Part shown: positions 25,624 to 32,440 of the stretch, one piece after another | How positions within the stretch are numbered: position 1 is the stretch's first letter | How the letters are laid out: each line of letters opens with the position of its first letter | Virus record (IMG/VR): IMGVR_UViG_3300021438_000051 | Location: 1 to 32,440 of that record | From: a virus | Strand: one strand, 5' to 3' | Length of the DNA: 32,440 nt | The notes under the pieces: generated by a model | The model's database searches: none | Told to the model about the DNA's origin: nothing | The model's input: only the letters and a program-made list of their open reading frames with translations | Position numbers and translations under genes: made by a program

Positions 25624-26045
25624 GAGACGTAAACAGCGCATTATTGCAAGCATATTATCAGGTCATTGACGGCTTGAATATTCCTGTTTATGAAGGTGAG
25701 GAGCCTGATGATGTGAAGGATAAGATATATTGTGTTTTGTCCGATGCCATCTCTATTGAGCAATCAACTGATAATTCTTCAGATGTTCAGACTACATTAC
25801 AAGTGTCGGTTCATTCATGGGAGTATAAATACAATAACAGTAAGAATTTGAATCTTGCAGTTGATAGCATATTGCAGGCAATTAAGCCAACGAGCAATGC
25901 TGTACTTGATTTGAATTTGTCAGGACTTCAGATGATGAATTTGCAGGTTCAGACAGACAGAACTGAGAGATTTGGTGAGATTGGGGGTAAAGTATTTATT
26001 TCAAGGATATTGATATTTAAACAAGATATTTTCGTAATTTCATAA
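25620..26045 (+). CDS. Tail terminator / completion protein (gp17-like)
   Basis: This 141-aa protein starts RDVNSALLQAYYQVIDGLNI, then has a YEGEEPDDVKDKIYCVLSD stretch and TTLQVSVHSWE. A helical SKNLNLAVDSILQAIK precedes the strand-rich end. Size, order (right before the tube genes) and fold pattern fit tail terminator proteins of the gp17/DUF3168 group, which cap the tail tube and bind the head. Similarity is by pattern and not by a diagnostic motif, so confidence is moderate. It starts with an ATGA overlap. Confidence 0.65.
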   Translation: MRDVNSALLQAYYQVIDGLNIPVYEGEEPDDVKDKIYCVLSDAISIEQSTDNSSDVQTTLQVSVHSWEYKYNNSKNLNLAVDSILQAIKPTSNAVLDLNLSGLQMMNLQVQTDRTERFGEIGGKVFISRILIFKQDIFVIS

Positions 26046-26062
26046 CATAAAAATCAAATAAA

Positions 26063-26494
26063 ATGGCAGAACACAAAGTGGCAGGTGGGACAATGTTATT
26101 GTTCATTGATCCTACTGGAGGTACTAACTATGATACCGTTGTTTGTTTAACATCTGTATCAAAATCAGCATCAGTTTCGGTTGTAGATGCTTCATCAGCT
26201 TGCGGACCTGACAAAAGTCCTGGTACTATTGAATTGTCTTATAGTTTTGAAGGACAGCATTTGCAAGATCCTACAACAGGTAAGATTTCGGGTACGAGTC
26301 TCCGTCAGTTGTTGATGAGTAAAGCTACAATAGCTTGGAGCATTGAGCCTGAGAGTCCAGTAACCGGTGATGAGATTGAGTATGGTACAGGTTATATATC
26401 TGAGTTAAGCTCACAGTACAATTTTGACTCAGTCGGGACATTCACAGGAGTCATACAGCCCTATAACACCCCAACTATTGAAATAGAGCCATAA
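26063..26494 (+). CDS. Major tail (tube) protein, first copy
   Basis: This 143-aa protein begins MAEHKVAGGTMLLFIDPTGG and contains DASSACGPDKSPG, FEGQHLQDPTTGKISG and GYISELSSQYN. It is compact and strand-rich, and in the position of the tail tube gene (after the terminator, before the chaperones). By hand count about 96 of its first 137 residues are identical to the next gene product, so the pair arose by tandem duplication. Tube function is inferred from position, size and the ETGxISELS-type ending often seen in major tail proteins. It is the basic version, without extra domain. Confidence 0.7.
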   Translation: MAEHKVAGGTMLLFIDPTGGTNYDTVVCLTSVSKSASVSVVDASSACGPDKSPGTIELSYSFEGQHLQDPTTGKISGTSLRQLLMSKATIAWSIEPESPVTGDEIEYGTGYISELSSQYNFDSVGTFTGVIQPYNTPTIEIEP

Positions 26495-26495
26495 T

Positions 26496-27392
26496 ATGTC
26501 AGAACATAAAGTCCAAGGCGGCAATATGCTGCTTTTCATTGATCCTAATGGAGGCACGAACTATGATATGGTTGTATGTCTCACAAGTGTAGGCGTAAGC
26601 ATGAGCGTTCAGCCTGTTGATGCTTCATCCGCTTGTGGTCCTGATAAATCACCAGGAGCGTTGGATATTTCTTACAATTTTGAAGGTCAGCATTTGCAAG
26701 ATCCTAATAGTGGAAGGATTAGCGGAACAGATTTGAGAATCTTGTTAAATGCTGAGCAGACTATTGGTTGGAAGTTATCACCCGAAACGCCAGTAGATGG
26801 GGATGAGATTCAGGAAGGGACTGGCTTTATATCTGAATTGAGCAGCACATATAATTATTCAGAAGTTGGTACTTTTTCAGGATCTATAATGCCTTATGGC
26901 ACGCCTACGGTAAGTGTTTATGGTGGTGGCGGTGGAGGATTAGTTATAGGTCAAGCATATCAAGGGGGTACTATTGCATATTTAGATGGAACTAATACTC
27001 ATGGCATTATAATAGCATGGAATAGTTCAGCAATGATTTACAATATATGGGGAAGTACAGGAATTGTTGTAGGTGCTAATGCTGACACTTTATATAATGG
27101 TATTTATAATTCAGATTTAATTGCAGCTTTGTTTCCTGGATCTCCAGCATATGATTGCAGACAATTAACACAAGGAGGTTATACAGATTGGTGTTTACCT
27201 ACAGCAGCAGATTGGTATGCAATGCAGCCTAATTGTACAACAGTTGGTATAGATCCTTCTGGATCATATTGGACATCAATAGAAAATTTTGGAGATCCGG
27301 ACAATGCTTTAATTTTTAATCCGATAATAAATTCATCATTAATATCTGGGAAAAATGGAGCAGCTGCATTTGTTGCAGTAAGATATTTTTAA
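26496..27392 (+). CDS. Second tail tube paralogue fused to a DUF1566-like domain
   Basis: In this 298-aa protein, residues 1-140 repeat the tube protein encoded just upstream (about 70% identical by hand count). A GGGGGG linker at 143-148 leads to a domain of about 145 residues. Its features are GQAYQGGTIAYLDGTNTHGI, IWGSTGIVVGA, GGYTDWCLPTAADWYAM and SYWTSIEN. These match the DUF1566 (Lcl) family, a C-type-lectin-like fold found in surface and adhesin proteins. The domain would decorate the outside of the tail tube, much as the Ig-like domain of lambda gpV does. The DNA of the domain is more AT-rich than the tube part, which suggests separate acquisition. Confidence 0.72.
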   Translation: MSEHKVQGGNMLLFIDPNGGTNYDMVVCLTSVGVSMSVQPVDASSACGPDKSPGALDISYNFEGQHLQDPNSGRISGTDLRILLNAEQTIGWKLSPETPVDGDEIQEGTGFISELSSTYNYSEVGTFSGSIMPYGTPTVSVYGGGGGGLVIGQAYQGGTIAYLDGTNTHGIIIAWNSSAMIYNIWGSTGIVVGANADTLYNGIYNSDLIAALFPGSPAYDCRQLTQGGYTDWCLPTAADWYAMQPNCTTVGIDPSGSYWTSIENFGDPDNALIFNPIINSSLISGKNGAAAFVAVRYF

Positions 27393-27409
27393 ACCAAAAC
27401 ACAAATAAA

Positions 27410-27772
27410 ATGAGTTATCTACAAATTGAACTTGGCGGTAAGCTGAGGGGATTGAAATTTAATCAGCTTGCGATTGAGATTATCAGCACTCATAATGATA
27501 GTGCAACGCAATCAGGCTTTATGTATGCCATGATATATGGCGGATTGATGGGCAATACATATGTGAAAAGAGAGGAGGCGGATTATAGCTTTGAAGATGT
27601 TTGCGATTGGGTAGATGTGCTGGATAATAAGGCTGATGTAATTGCAAAAGTTACTGAGGTTTTAACATCAACGCAAGTGTGGAAGAGTCTTGTGAAAGCT
27701 GGAGAAGAAATCAATGAGGAGAAAAAAAAAGTAGTAGAGAGCAATGCTTTGACAACCTCAAATTCGCTTTAG
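27410..27772 (+). CDS. Tail assembly chaperone (gpG-like)
   Basis: This 120-aa product precedes the tape measure gene, the fixed place of tail assembly chaperones. It starts MSYLQIELGGKLRGLKFNQL and is helical and acidic towards the end (VLTSTQVWKSLVKAGEEINE), with a KKK run. The run is encoded by AAA AAA AAA G at 27722-27731, a slippery site. Ribosomes that stay in frame end at 27772. Those that slip back one base make the longer product described separately. It would coat the tape measure protein during tail assembly. Confidence 0.82.
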   Translation: MSYLQIELGGKLRGLKFNQLAIEIISTHNDSATQSGFMYAMIYGGLMGNTYVKREEADYSFEDVCDWVDVLDNKADVIAKVTEVLTSTQVWKSLVKAGEEINEEKKKVVESNALTTSNSL

Positions 27773-28056
27773 GCAAATTAGGATGGTCAGCATATCAGTA
27801 CTATACATCTCTTCCGATTGAGTTCTATGCAGCTGTTGAAGGATATTTAGAAAAGCAAACTGAACAGGCGAAAGTCCTTCGGTTTGCTTCATTTCGTATA
27901 GCAGAGAGCATGGCAGGAAGCAAAGCAGTTGGTTCAATAGAAAGGTTTTGGCCTATGGCTAATGATGAACCGGTTAAGAAGATTGAACCAATGACAAAGG
28001 ATAGATACGAGGCAATTTTGAAGCGTCACAATATAAAAATGAAAACGGATGGCTGA
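27410..28056 (+). CDS. Frameshifted tail assembly chaperone (gpGT-like fusion)
   Basis: A -1 shift at the nine-A run (27722-27730) lets translation continue from the codon at 27730 to TGA 28054-28056. This adds 108 codons for a total of about 215 aa. The added part reads SSREQCFDNLKFALGKLGWS, then YYTSLPIEFYAAVEGYLEKQ, and ends RHNIKMKTDG. The frame has no start of its own, fills the otherwise empty gap 27773-28048, and its stop overlaps the tape measure start by eight bases. This is the standard expression mode for siphovirus chaperones. GGAG at 27701-27704 may stimulate slipping. Confidence 0.82.
27722..27731 (+). promoter_or_regulatory. Slippery site for -1 ribosomal frameshift
   Basis: Nine A followed by G, read in frame as AAA AAA AAA GTA. 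Slipping back one base keeps Lys-tRNA pairing fully intact and opens the 108-codon downstream frame. Confidence 0.8.
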
Positions 28057-29707
28057 AGAAATAAAGATAGTAGCGTCAGCGGTCGGATTTGACCAGGTCA
28101 ATAAGGCATTAGATAATACAACTAAATCTTTAACTCAGACATCTCAAGCTGCTACTCAAGCAGGAAAGGCATTAGGAAATGAATTAAAAGTTGCAACTGG
28201 TTCTGCATCTTCTGCAGTTACAAATTTATCAAGAATTGTATCTGATTCAGCATATGGTTTTATAGGTATTGCAAATAATATACAGCCATTTATTGACTCA
28301 TTAGGTTATGCTAAAAAAGAAGCTCAGGCAACTGGTACTTCTATGAAGGATAATCTTGTTGCAGCTTTAACTGGTGCTGGTGGTTTATCACTTGCTTTTG
28401 CTGCAGTTACAACAGCCATTACATTTGCTCAGATTGGTTTTAGTGCTTGGACAAGAGGAAGTAAAGATACTAAGAGTTCTATTGATTCAATGGATGAATC
28501 AACGAGAAACTTATCAATAGATATAAAGAATTTAGGAGAAGATTTAAAGGCTGTCAAAATACAATTTGATTTAATTAAAGAATATAAGACTCTTGAATTT
28601 GATATAAAATTTGGTAAAGGATATACATCAGATTTAAAGATGGCAGAACTTGATGTAACTCAATTAGGTTACGCTCAAGATTTTGCAAGAAATGAATTTG
28701 CTAAATCAAGAAAGGCTTGGGATGATGCAAATGCTGCTTTATATAGTTTTACACAAACTCAGAAATCAAATATATCATTATGGGATGAGTCAACTAATAG
28801 TTTTGCAGATGCAGTTTCTAAATTAGGAGATTTAACAAATGTTACATCAGCTAATCTTAGCGGTTTTACTGATGAACAAAAGGTATATGTTCAGAATGTA
28901 ATTGATGCTGGTAAAAAATTAACTGAATTAAGAGATAAATATTATTCTTATAATGATCAAATATCACTTGCTAAATTAAGAGTTGAGGCTTTAAAAGATG
29001 CTGAAAAAAGAAGATTAGAAGAATTAAAAAAGGGATTACCAATATTTGAGCGTGATTTAAAGTTTAAACCGATTAAGGTTCAAAAAATTGAAGTAAATTA
29101 TGATTATAAGAAATTAAAACCAATAGAAATTCCTGTTCTTCCTGAATTACCTCCTATACCATTAAACTTTGAAATATCTCAAGACCAACTTGACAAATTA
29201 AATGCTGTATTCCAAAATGCAGCTGAGAATATTGCGGTAGGTTTTGGTGAAACTTTAGCAGCAGCATTATCAGGACAGGCTACTATTGGAGACTTTTTTA
29301 AAGGAATATTTCAAGAGGTTGGCTCTGCAATGATTGCTTTTGGTAAATTGATGATAAAGTTTGCTATTCAAGTTGAGGCTATAAAGAAATTTGTTCTTGC
29401 AAATCCATTTCTTGCCATTGCAGGTGCAGTTGCTTTGATAGCATTAGGTAATTTGATAAAAAATGCAACTAAAACGCCAGCCTTCGCAGTCGGTACACGT
29501 TATGCTCCTGGTGGTATGGCTTTAGTGGGTGAGAGAGGTCCAGAGATGATTAATCTGCCTCGTGGTTCTCAGGTGATACCTGCAGCACAGACATCGCAAA
29601 TGATGGGTGGAATAGGAGGAGCAATAGAGGTATTTGGAATGCTTAGAGGTCAAGATATTTATTTTAGTAATAAAAAGTACGGTCAAACTTATAAACGCAC
29701 AACTTAA
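28049..29707 (+). CDS. Tape measure protein (short)
   Basis: This 552-aa protein determines tail length and is probably ejected ahead of the DNA. It has an N-terminal helical region with Ala/Thr-rich heptads (VNKALDNTTKSLTQTSQAAT). A hydrophobic segment lies near residues 105-130 (GAGGLSLAFAAVTTAITFAQ), followed by coiled-coil regions and a Pro-rich stretch, IPVLPELPPIPL. A second hydrophobic region (NPFLAIAGAVALIALGNLI) leads to the common C-terminal module ALVGERGPEMINLPRGSQVI. At roughly 1.5 angstrom per residue it would give a tail of about 80 nm, shorter than many siphoviruses. It overlaps its neighbours at both ends. Confidence 0.85.
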   Translation: MAEEIKIVASAVGFDQVNKALDNTTKSLTQTSQAATQAGKALGNELKVATGSASSAVTNLSRIVSDSAYGFIGIANNIQPFIDSLGYAKKEAQATGTSMKDNLVAALTGAGGLSLAFAAVTTAITFAQIGFSAWTRGSKDTKSSIDSMDESTRNLSIDIKNLGEDLKAVKIQFDLIKEYKTLEFDIKFGKGYTSDLKMAELDVTQLGYAQDFARNEFAKSRKAWDDANAALYSFTQTQKSNISLWDESTNSFADAVSKLGDLTNVTSANLSGFTDEQKVYVQNVIDAGKKLTELRDKYYSYNDQISLAKLRVEALKDAEKRRLEELKKGLPIFERDLKFKPIKVQKIEVNYDYKKLKPIEIPVLPELPPIPLNFEISQDQLDKLNAVFQNAAENIAVGFGETLAAALSGQATIGDFFKGIFQEVGSAMIAFGKLMIKFAIQVEAIKKFVLANPFLAIAGAVALIALGNLIKNATKTPAFAVGTRYAPGGMALVGERGPEMINLPRGSQVIPAAQTSQMMGGIGGAIEVFGMLRGQDIYFSNKKYGQTYKRTT

Positions 29708-32004
29708 TGGATGTTTGGAATATAAAATATAGTGGTGAATTCAATTCTTCAAAATTAACTTGTAGTTATAAAATTGATTTGTATCAAAAGAATTATACTG
29801 GTACAACTATTACACCTATATTTTTCACTCCCGAGATTATTCAAGAATGGCAAGACGATGATCCTAAGACACCTATAAGAGGATGCACATTAAAATTCAG
29901 CATAATTGCAAATAATCCAATTTCCAATATAATTAATGTACCATTTGAGACATTTTATTCCAATGAAGATGATACGTGGAAAGCAGTATTGACAAGAAAA
30001 GAAACAGATGAAATATTATTTGTAGGATTTCTTTTGCAGGATGATTGTCAAGAATTATGTGTTGATTATACTCATACTTATAGTCTGACATTTACAGATA
30101 ATTTAGGGGTTTTAAAAGATGTATCATTATATCAAGCTTCAAAGGCATTACCTAATTTAGATACATTTTCAGGAATAACTGTTCAGTCAGTTTTTGGCAA
30201 TCCGCATAAAATTTATTCATTAGATTCAAGATGGGGTATATTAAATATAGGGGACAATTTTACGATTTATGCAACTGGATTAGCTGGCACATATACGGTC
30301 ATAAATAGAGGTTATGATTCAATATTTGGTTGGTGGGTATATACGGCAGAGGATGTACCTATTGCATATACCGTATTTGATGATATTGATTACAATTACT
30401 ACACATATGGATTGACTGGTTATCATCCCTTAAAAGACATATTTAAAATGCTTATTTATGCTACTGGCATAAAATTGACATTAAATATAATGAGTAAACT
30501 TGTTCCAGTTGGTGGTAGTAGGGACAGTCTTATTGAAGATATATATATTGATGTCAATACTTTTTTTAAGAATGGCGAGTGGATGAATTGTTATGATATT
30601 TTGGAGCAGATATGTTCAAGATTCAATGCTTGTTTTTTTCAGGCGCATGGTCAATGGTATTTTGTAAGATGGGATGAGTTATATCGATATACTACTGCAA
30701 CAGGAGCAACTTATCAAGGGAATGCTTTTGATAAAGATATGAATAGATCAATAATCACAAAAAATATAATTTCTTTTGATTTTTTAGGTGGTAAAGACAT
30801 GGAGACAAGTACAATGAAATCTATCGTTAGACCTGATTTATATGCTAAGGAAACAATGAATTATAATCAACAAATTAATTTAAAGAACCAAGATTTACAA
30901 GAATTAGGTGCTTTGTTAAATTCTTATACATCTGGTCTAACTTTAATTAATGAGTATGAATTACTTTACTGGATAGATTGGGATATTCATCCTACGCCAT
31001 CTTCTCAAAGATTTATAAGAGTTATTTTAGATAACGACATAACTTCAAAAACATATGGTCAAGAAATCGAAAGATATTTAGTAATAAAAGGTAATTCATA
31101 TGACTCTAGATTTGCTATAATGTATGAAGGTGTACAATTATCTGAAGGAGATACAATTCAATGGTCTTTCGATTATAAAACTCAAAATAGTGAACCTGGT
31201 CCAGTTACAAATGTATTTGAAATTGATATAAGAGATGGTATTAATTCAACTAAATATATAACTACTGATGGTAAATGGGTTGAAACGTTTTCAGGTATTC
31301 CATATGGTATTGTTTATAACATATTAAGTGGAGACAATGCAAATGAATGGCATTCTGTAACAATTACTTCAGATTTATTACCTTATGATACATTTGTTCA
31401 TCCATTTTTAACAGCTGCATCATCAAATAATGCATTATATGAAACTCATTATAAAAATTTAAGTTTTACTGTTTATAATAATATAAATGGTAGCACTAAA
31501 ATAAAAGGACATATACATAATTGTGAACAATATATCTCAGTAAAAAAGAATAATGATAAAGAAATTTTTATTGATGATACACCAAGAAGATCTATAAATG
31601 GTTCATTGTTTTTATATTCTCTTACAGGTTGGATGAGAAATAGAACAATACAATGGACCTACAATGATTTTGGAGATTTATTTGATAGATTAGGACAAGC
31701 AACAACAGAAGAAGCATTATTTACAAGTAGTATTCCAAGATATAAGTATGAAGGCAATTTAATCTATATTAATATTTTAGATGAAATGCTAACACCATTC
31801 TCAGTATTTAATTTAAAGACTGCAGATAATCAATTCAGATTTGTACCTGGTAAGATGACAATCAATTATCATGCAAATATGGCTGATGTTACGCTTCATG
31901 AATTTATAAGAAATAGTGCAGGCATTACAGACAATCAATTTGTTGAGTTCTTGCTGTATCTTACAAATAAAACCTACAATTTTAATTATCTTTACGAAAA
32001 GTAA
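29707..32004 (+). CDS. Large baseplate hub-like tail protein
   Basis: This 765-aa protein follows the tape measure gene with a TAATG overlap (29707), where distal tail and hub proteins lie. The opening (WNIKYSGEFNSSKLTCSYKI) and GCTLKFSI are followed by DTWKAVLTRKETDEILFVGF, DDCQELCVDYTHTYSLTFTD and LGVLKDV. These resemble conserved tail-tip proteins that I recall from Bacteroidota siphoviruses. It is strand-rich throughout and has a WYFVRWDELYRY segment near residue 320. No enzymatic motif was found. Hub function is inferred from order, size and fold pattern. Confidence 0.68.
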   Translation: MDVWNIKYSGEFNSSKLTCSYKIDLYQKNYTGTTITPIFFTPEIIQEWQDDDPKTPIRGCTLKFSIIANNPISNIINVPFETFYSNEDDTWKAVLTRKETDEILFVGFLLQDDCQELCVDYTHTYSLTFTDNLGVLKDVSLYQASKALPNLDTFSGITVQSVFGNPHKIYSLDSRWGILNIGDNFTIYATGLAGTYTVINRGYDSIFGWWVYTAEDVPIAYTVFDDIDYNYYTYGLTGYHPLKDIFKMLIYATGIKLTLNIMSKLVPVGGSRDSLIEDIYIDVNTFFKNGEWMNCYDILEQICSRFNACFFQAHGQWYFVRWDELYRYTTATGATYQGNAFDKDMNRSIITKNIISFDFLGGKDMETSTMKSIVRPDLYAKETMNYNQQINLKNQDLQELGALLNSYTSGLTLINEYELLYWIDWDIHPTPSSQRFIRVILDNDITSKTYGQEIERYLVIKGNSYDSRFAIMYEGVQLSEGDTIQWSFDYKTQNSEPGPVTNVFEIDIRDGINSTKYITTDGKWVETFSGIPYGIVYNILSGDNANEWHSVTITSDLLPYDTFVHPFLTAASSNNALYETHYKNLSFTVYNNINGSTKIKGHIHNCEQYISVKKNNDKEIFIDDTPRRSINGSLFLYSLTGWMRNRTIQWTYNDFGDLFDRLGQATTEEALFTSSIPRYKYEGNLIYINILDEMLTPFSVFNLKTADNQFRFVPGKMTINYHANMADVTLHEFIRNSAGITDNQFVEFLLYLTNKTYNFNYLYEK

Positions 32005-32009
32005 TAGTC

Positions 32010-32432
32010 ATGGCAAATAAGGTAAGAGGAATAGATGTAGTATTGACAATAAAGTCACCTGATGATCTTGATTATATTCCTATTGCCTGTGCCAGGTCAA
32101 TTACTTTTAATATTAATAGAGAATTTGTTGAGACTACAACTATTGGTGACGGATTTTTTAAAACTTATTTCCCATCTGTAATATCAATGACGGCAACGGT
32201 TGAAGGTTTGGTTCTGCTTGGTAAAGAATTAGATTTGACTTACAATATGGGTAGGATTTATGATTTGTTGATTAACTTACCTGGAGGCAATCACTTTAAT
32301 TTGAAGTTCTATGAGGTTGATGATACTGGTGTCTTATTTCTTCAAAAGGAAGTTAAGGCATATTTATCAGCAATAACTGAGACATCAAGTTTTGACAATA
32401 TCAATACTTTTACAGCTGAATTTCTATTATAA
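32010..32432 (+). CDS. Tail-tube-like protein, 5' part (continues at 1-168)
   Basis: The first 138 codons (to 32423) are true phage sequence. The linear reading ends TAEFLL at 32432 only because the final 17 bases are a foldback. On the circle the frame continues at base 127 and stops at 166-168, for 151 aa. The protein has strands with TIGDGFFKTYFPSVISMTATVEGLV, a pattern like that of TP901-1-type major tail proteins, and an N-terminal ANKVRGIDVVLTIKSPDD. Lying between the hub and the fibre, it may be a tail-tip or baseplate ring protein with the tube fold. It shares no clear residue-level similarity with the tandem tube pair. Confidence 0.7.
   Translation: MANKVRGIDVVLTIKSPDDLDYIPIACARSITFNINREFVETTTIGDGFFKTYFPSVISMTATVEGLVLLGKELDLTYNMGRIYDLLINLPGGNHFNLKFYEVDDTGVLFLQKEVKAYLSAITETSSFDNINTFTAEFLL
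32298..32423. repeat. Terminal direct repeat, right copy
   Basis: Identical to bases 1-126. See the left copy for the meaning. Confidence 0.92.
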
Positions 32433-32440
32433 ATTCAGCT
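32424..32440. other. Inverted foldback tail, likely assembly artefact
   Basis: The last 17 bases, CTATTATAAATTCAGCT, are the exact reverse complement of 117-133. After 32423 the true sequence should read on as at 127 (ATAATAGACGG). The switch to the other strand occurs within an AT-rich stretch and forms a false hairpin with 32414-32423. It truncates the gene at 32010 with a false stop. Confidence 0.85.

Noticed and set aside
26940-27389. DUF1566-like domain as a diversity-generating retroelement target
   Set aside because: No reverse transcriptase gene or template repeat was found in the genome.

Overview
The window reads as one complete genome of a siphovirus-type tailed phage whose host is probably a member of the Bacteroidota. 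The first 126 bases recur exactly at 32298-32423, so the molecule closes into a circle of about 32,297 bp. The last 17 bases are an inverted copy of positions 117-133 and look like an assembly foldback. The host call rests on four things: Bacteroidota-style signal peptides ending in A-Q, promoter boxes of the TAnnTTTG type (here mostly TAACTTTA/G), weak or absent Shine-Dalgarno sequences, and AT-rich DNA. No integrase, CI-like repressor, rRNA or CRISPR array was seen, which suggests a lytic lifestyle.

Layout on the circle. (1) Packaging and head, 17.8-26.0 kb: terS, terL, HK97-type portal, a small unknown, Mu-F-like head protein, prohead protease, major capsid protein, terminator, head-tail connector, head closure protein, gp10-like protein, tail terminator. 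(2) Tail, 26.1-32.4 kb continuing into 1-168: two tandem tail-tube paralogues (the second carries a DUF1566-like domain), a tail assembly chaperone with a -1 frameshift extension, tape measure, a large hub-like protein and a third tube-like protein. (3) Fibre, lysis and accessory genes, 0.17-7.7 kb: a 1055-aa repeat-rich fibre and a 533-aa beta-helix protein, both with signal peptides; two small membrane proteins (holin candidates); a metallophosphoesterase; a u-spanin-like lipoprotein; a GH19-like endolysin; then a strong terminator.

(4) Early and replication region, 7.87-16.4 kb: a tightly overlapped run of genes with a RecB/Cas4-like PD-(D/E)XK nuclease, an SSB-like protein, a DEDDh exonuclease, an SF2 helicase, a zinc-ribbon PD-(D/E)XK nuclease, a VRR-NUC nuclease and a PrimPol-SF3 helicase. 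Several very small genes sit between them: a 51-aa lipoprotein, single- or double-span membrane peptides of 27, 35, 50 and 60 aa, and an 18-aa Lys-Pro peptide. A tRNA-like element lies at 10419-10508. (5) Switch region, 16.4-17.8 kb: an AT-rich gap with an inverted repeat, a small unknown, and the only minus-strand gene, which encodes a secreted 312-aa protein. Divergent promoters there face terS.

Replication probably rests on the PrimPol-helicase with SSB and several nucleases; no DNA polymerase gene was recognised, so the host polymerase is likely used. The most unusual points are the Sec signal peptides on fibre-like genes, the duplicated tube gene with its fused adhesin-like domain, the chain of overlapping microproteins in the replication operon, the tRNA-like element, and a possible small RNA complementary to the leader of the first early gene.
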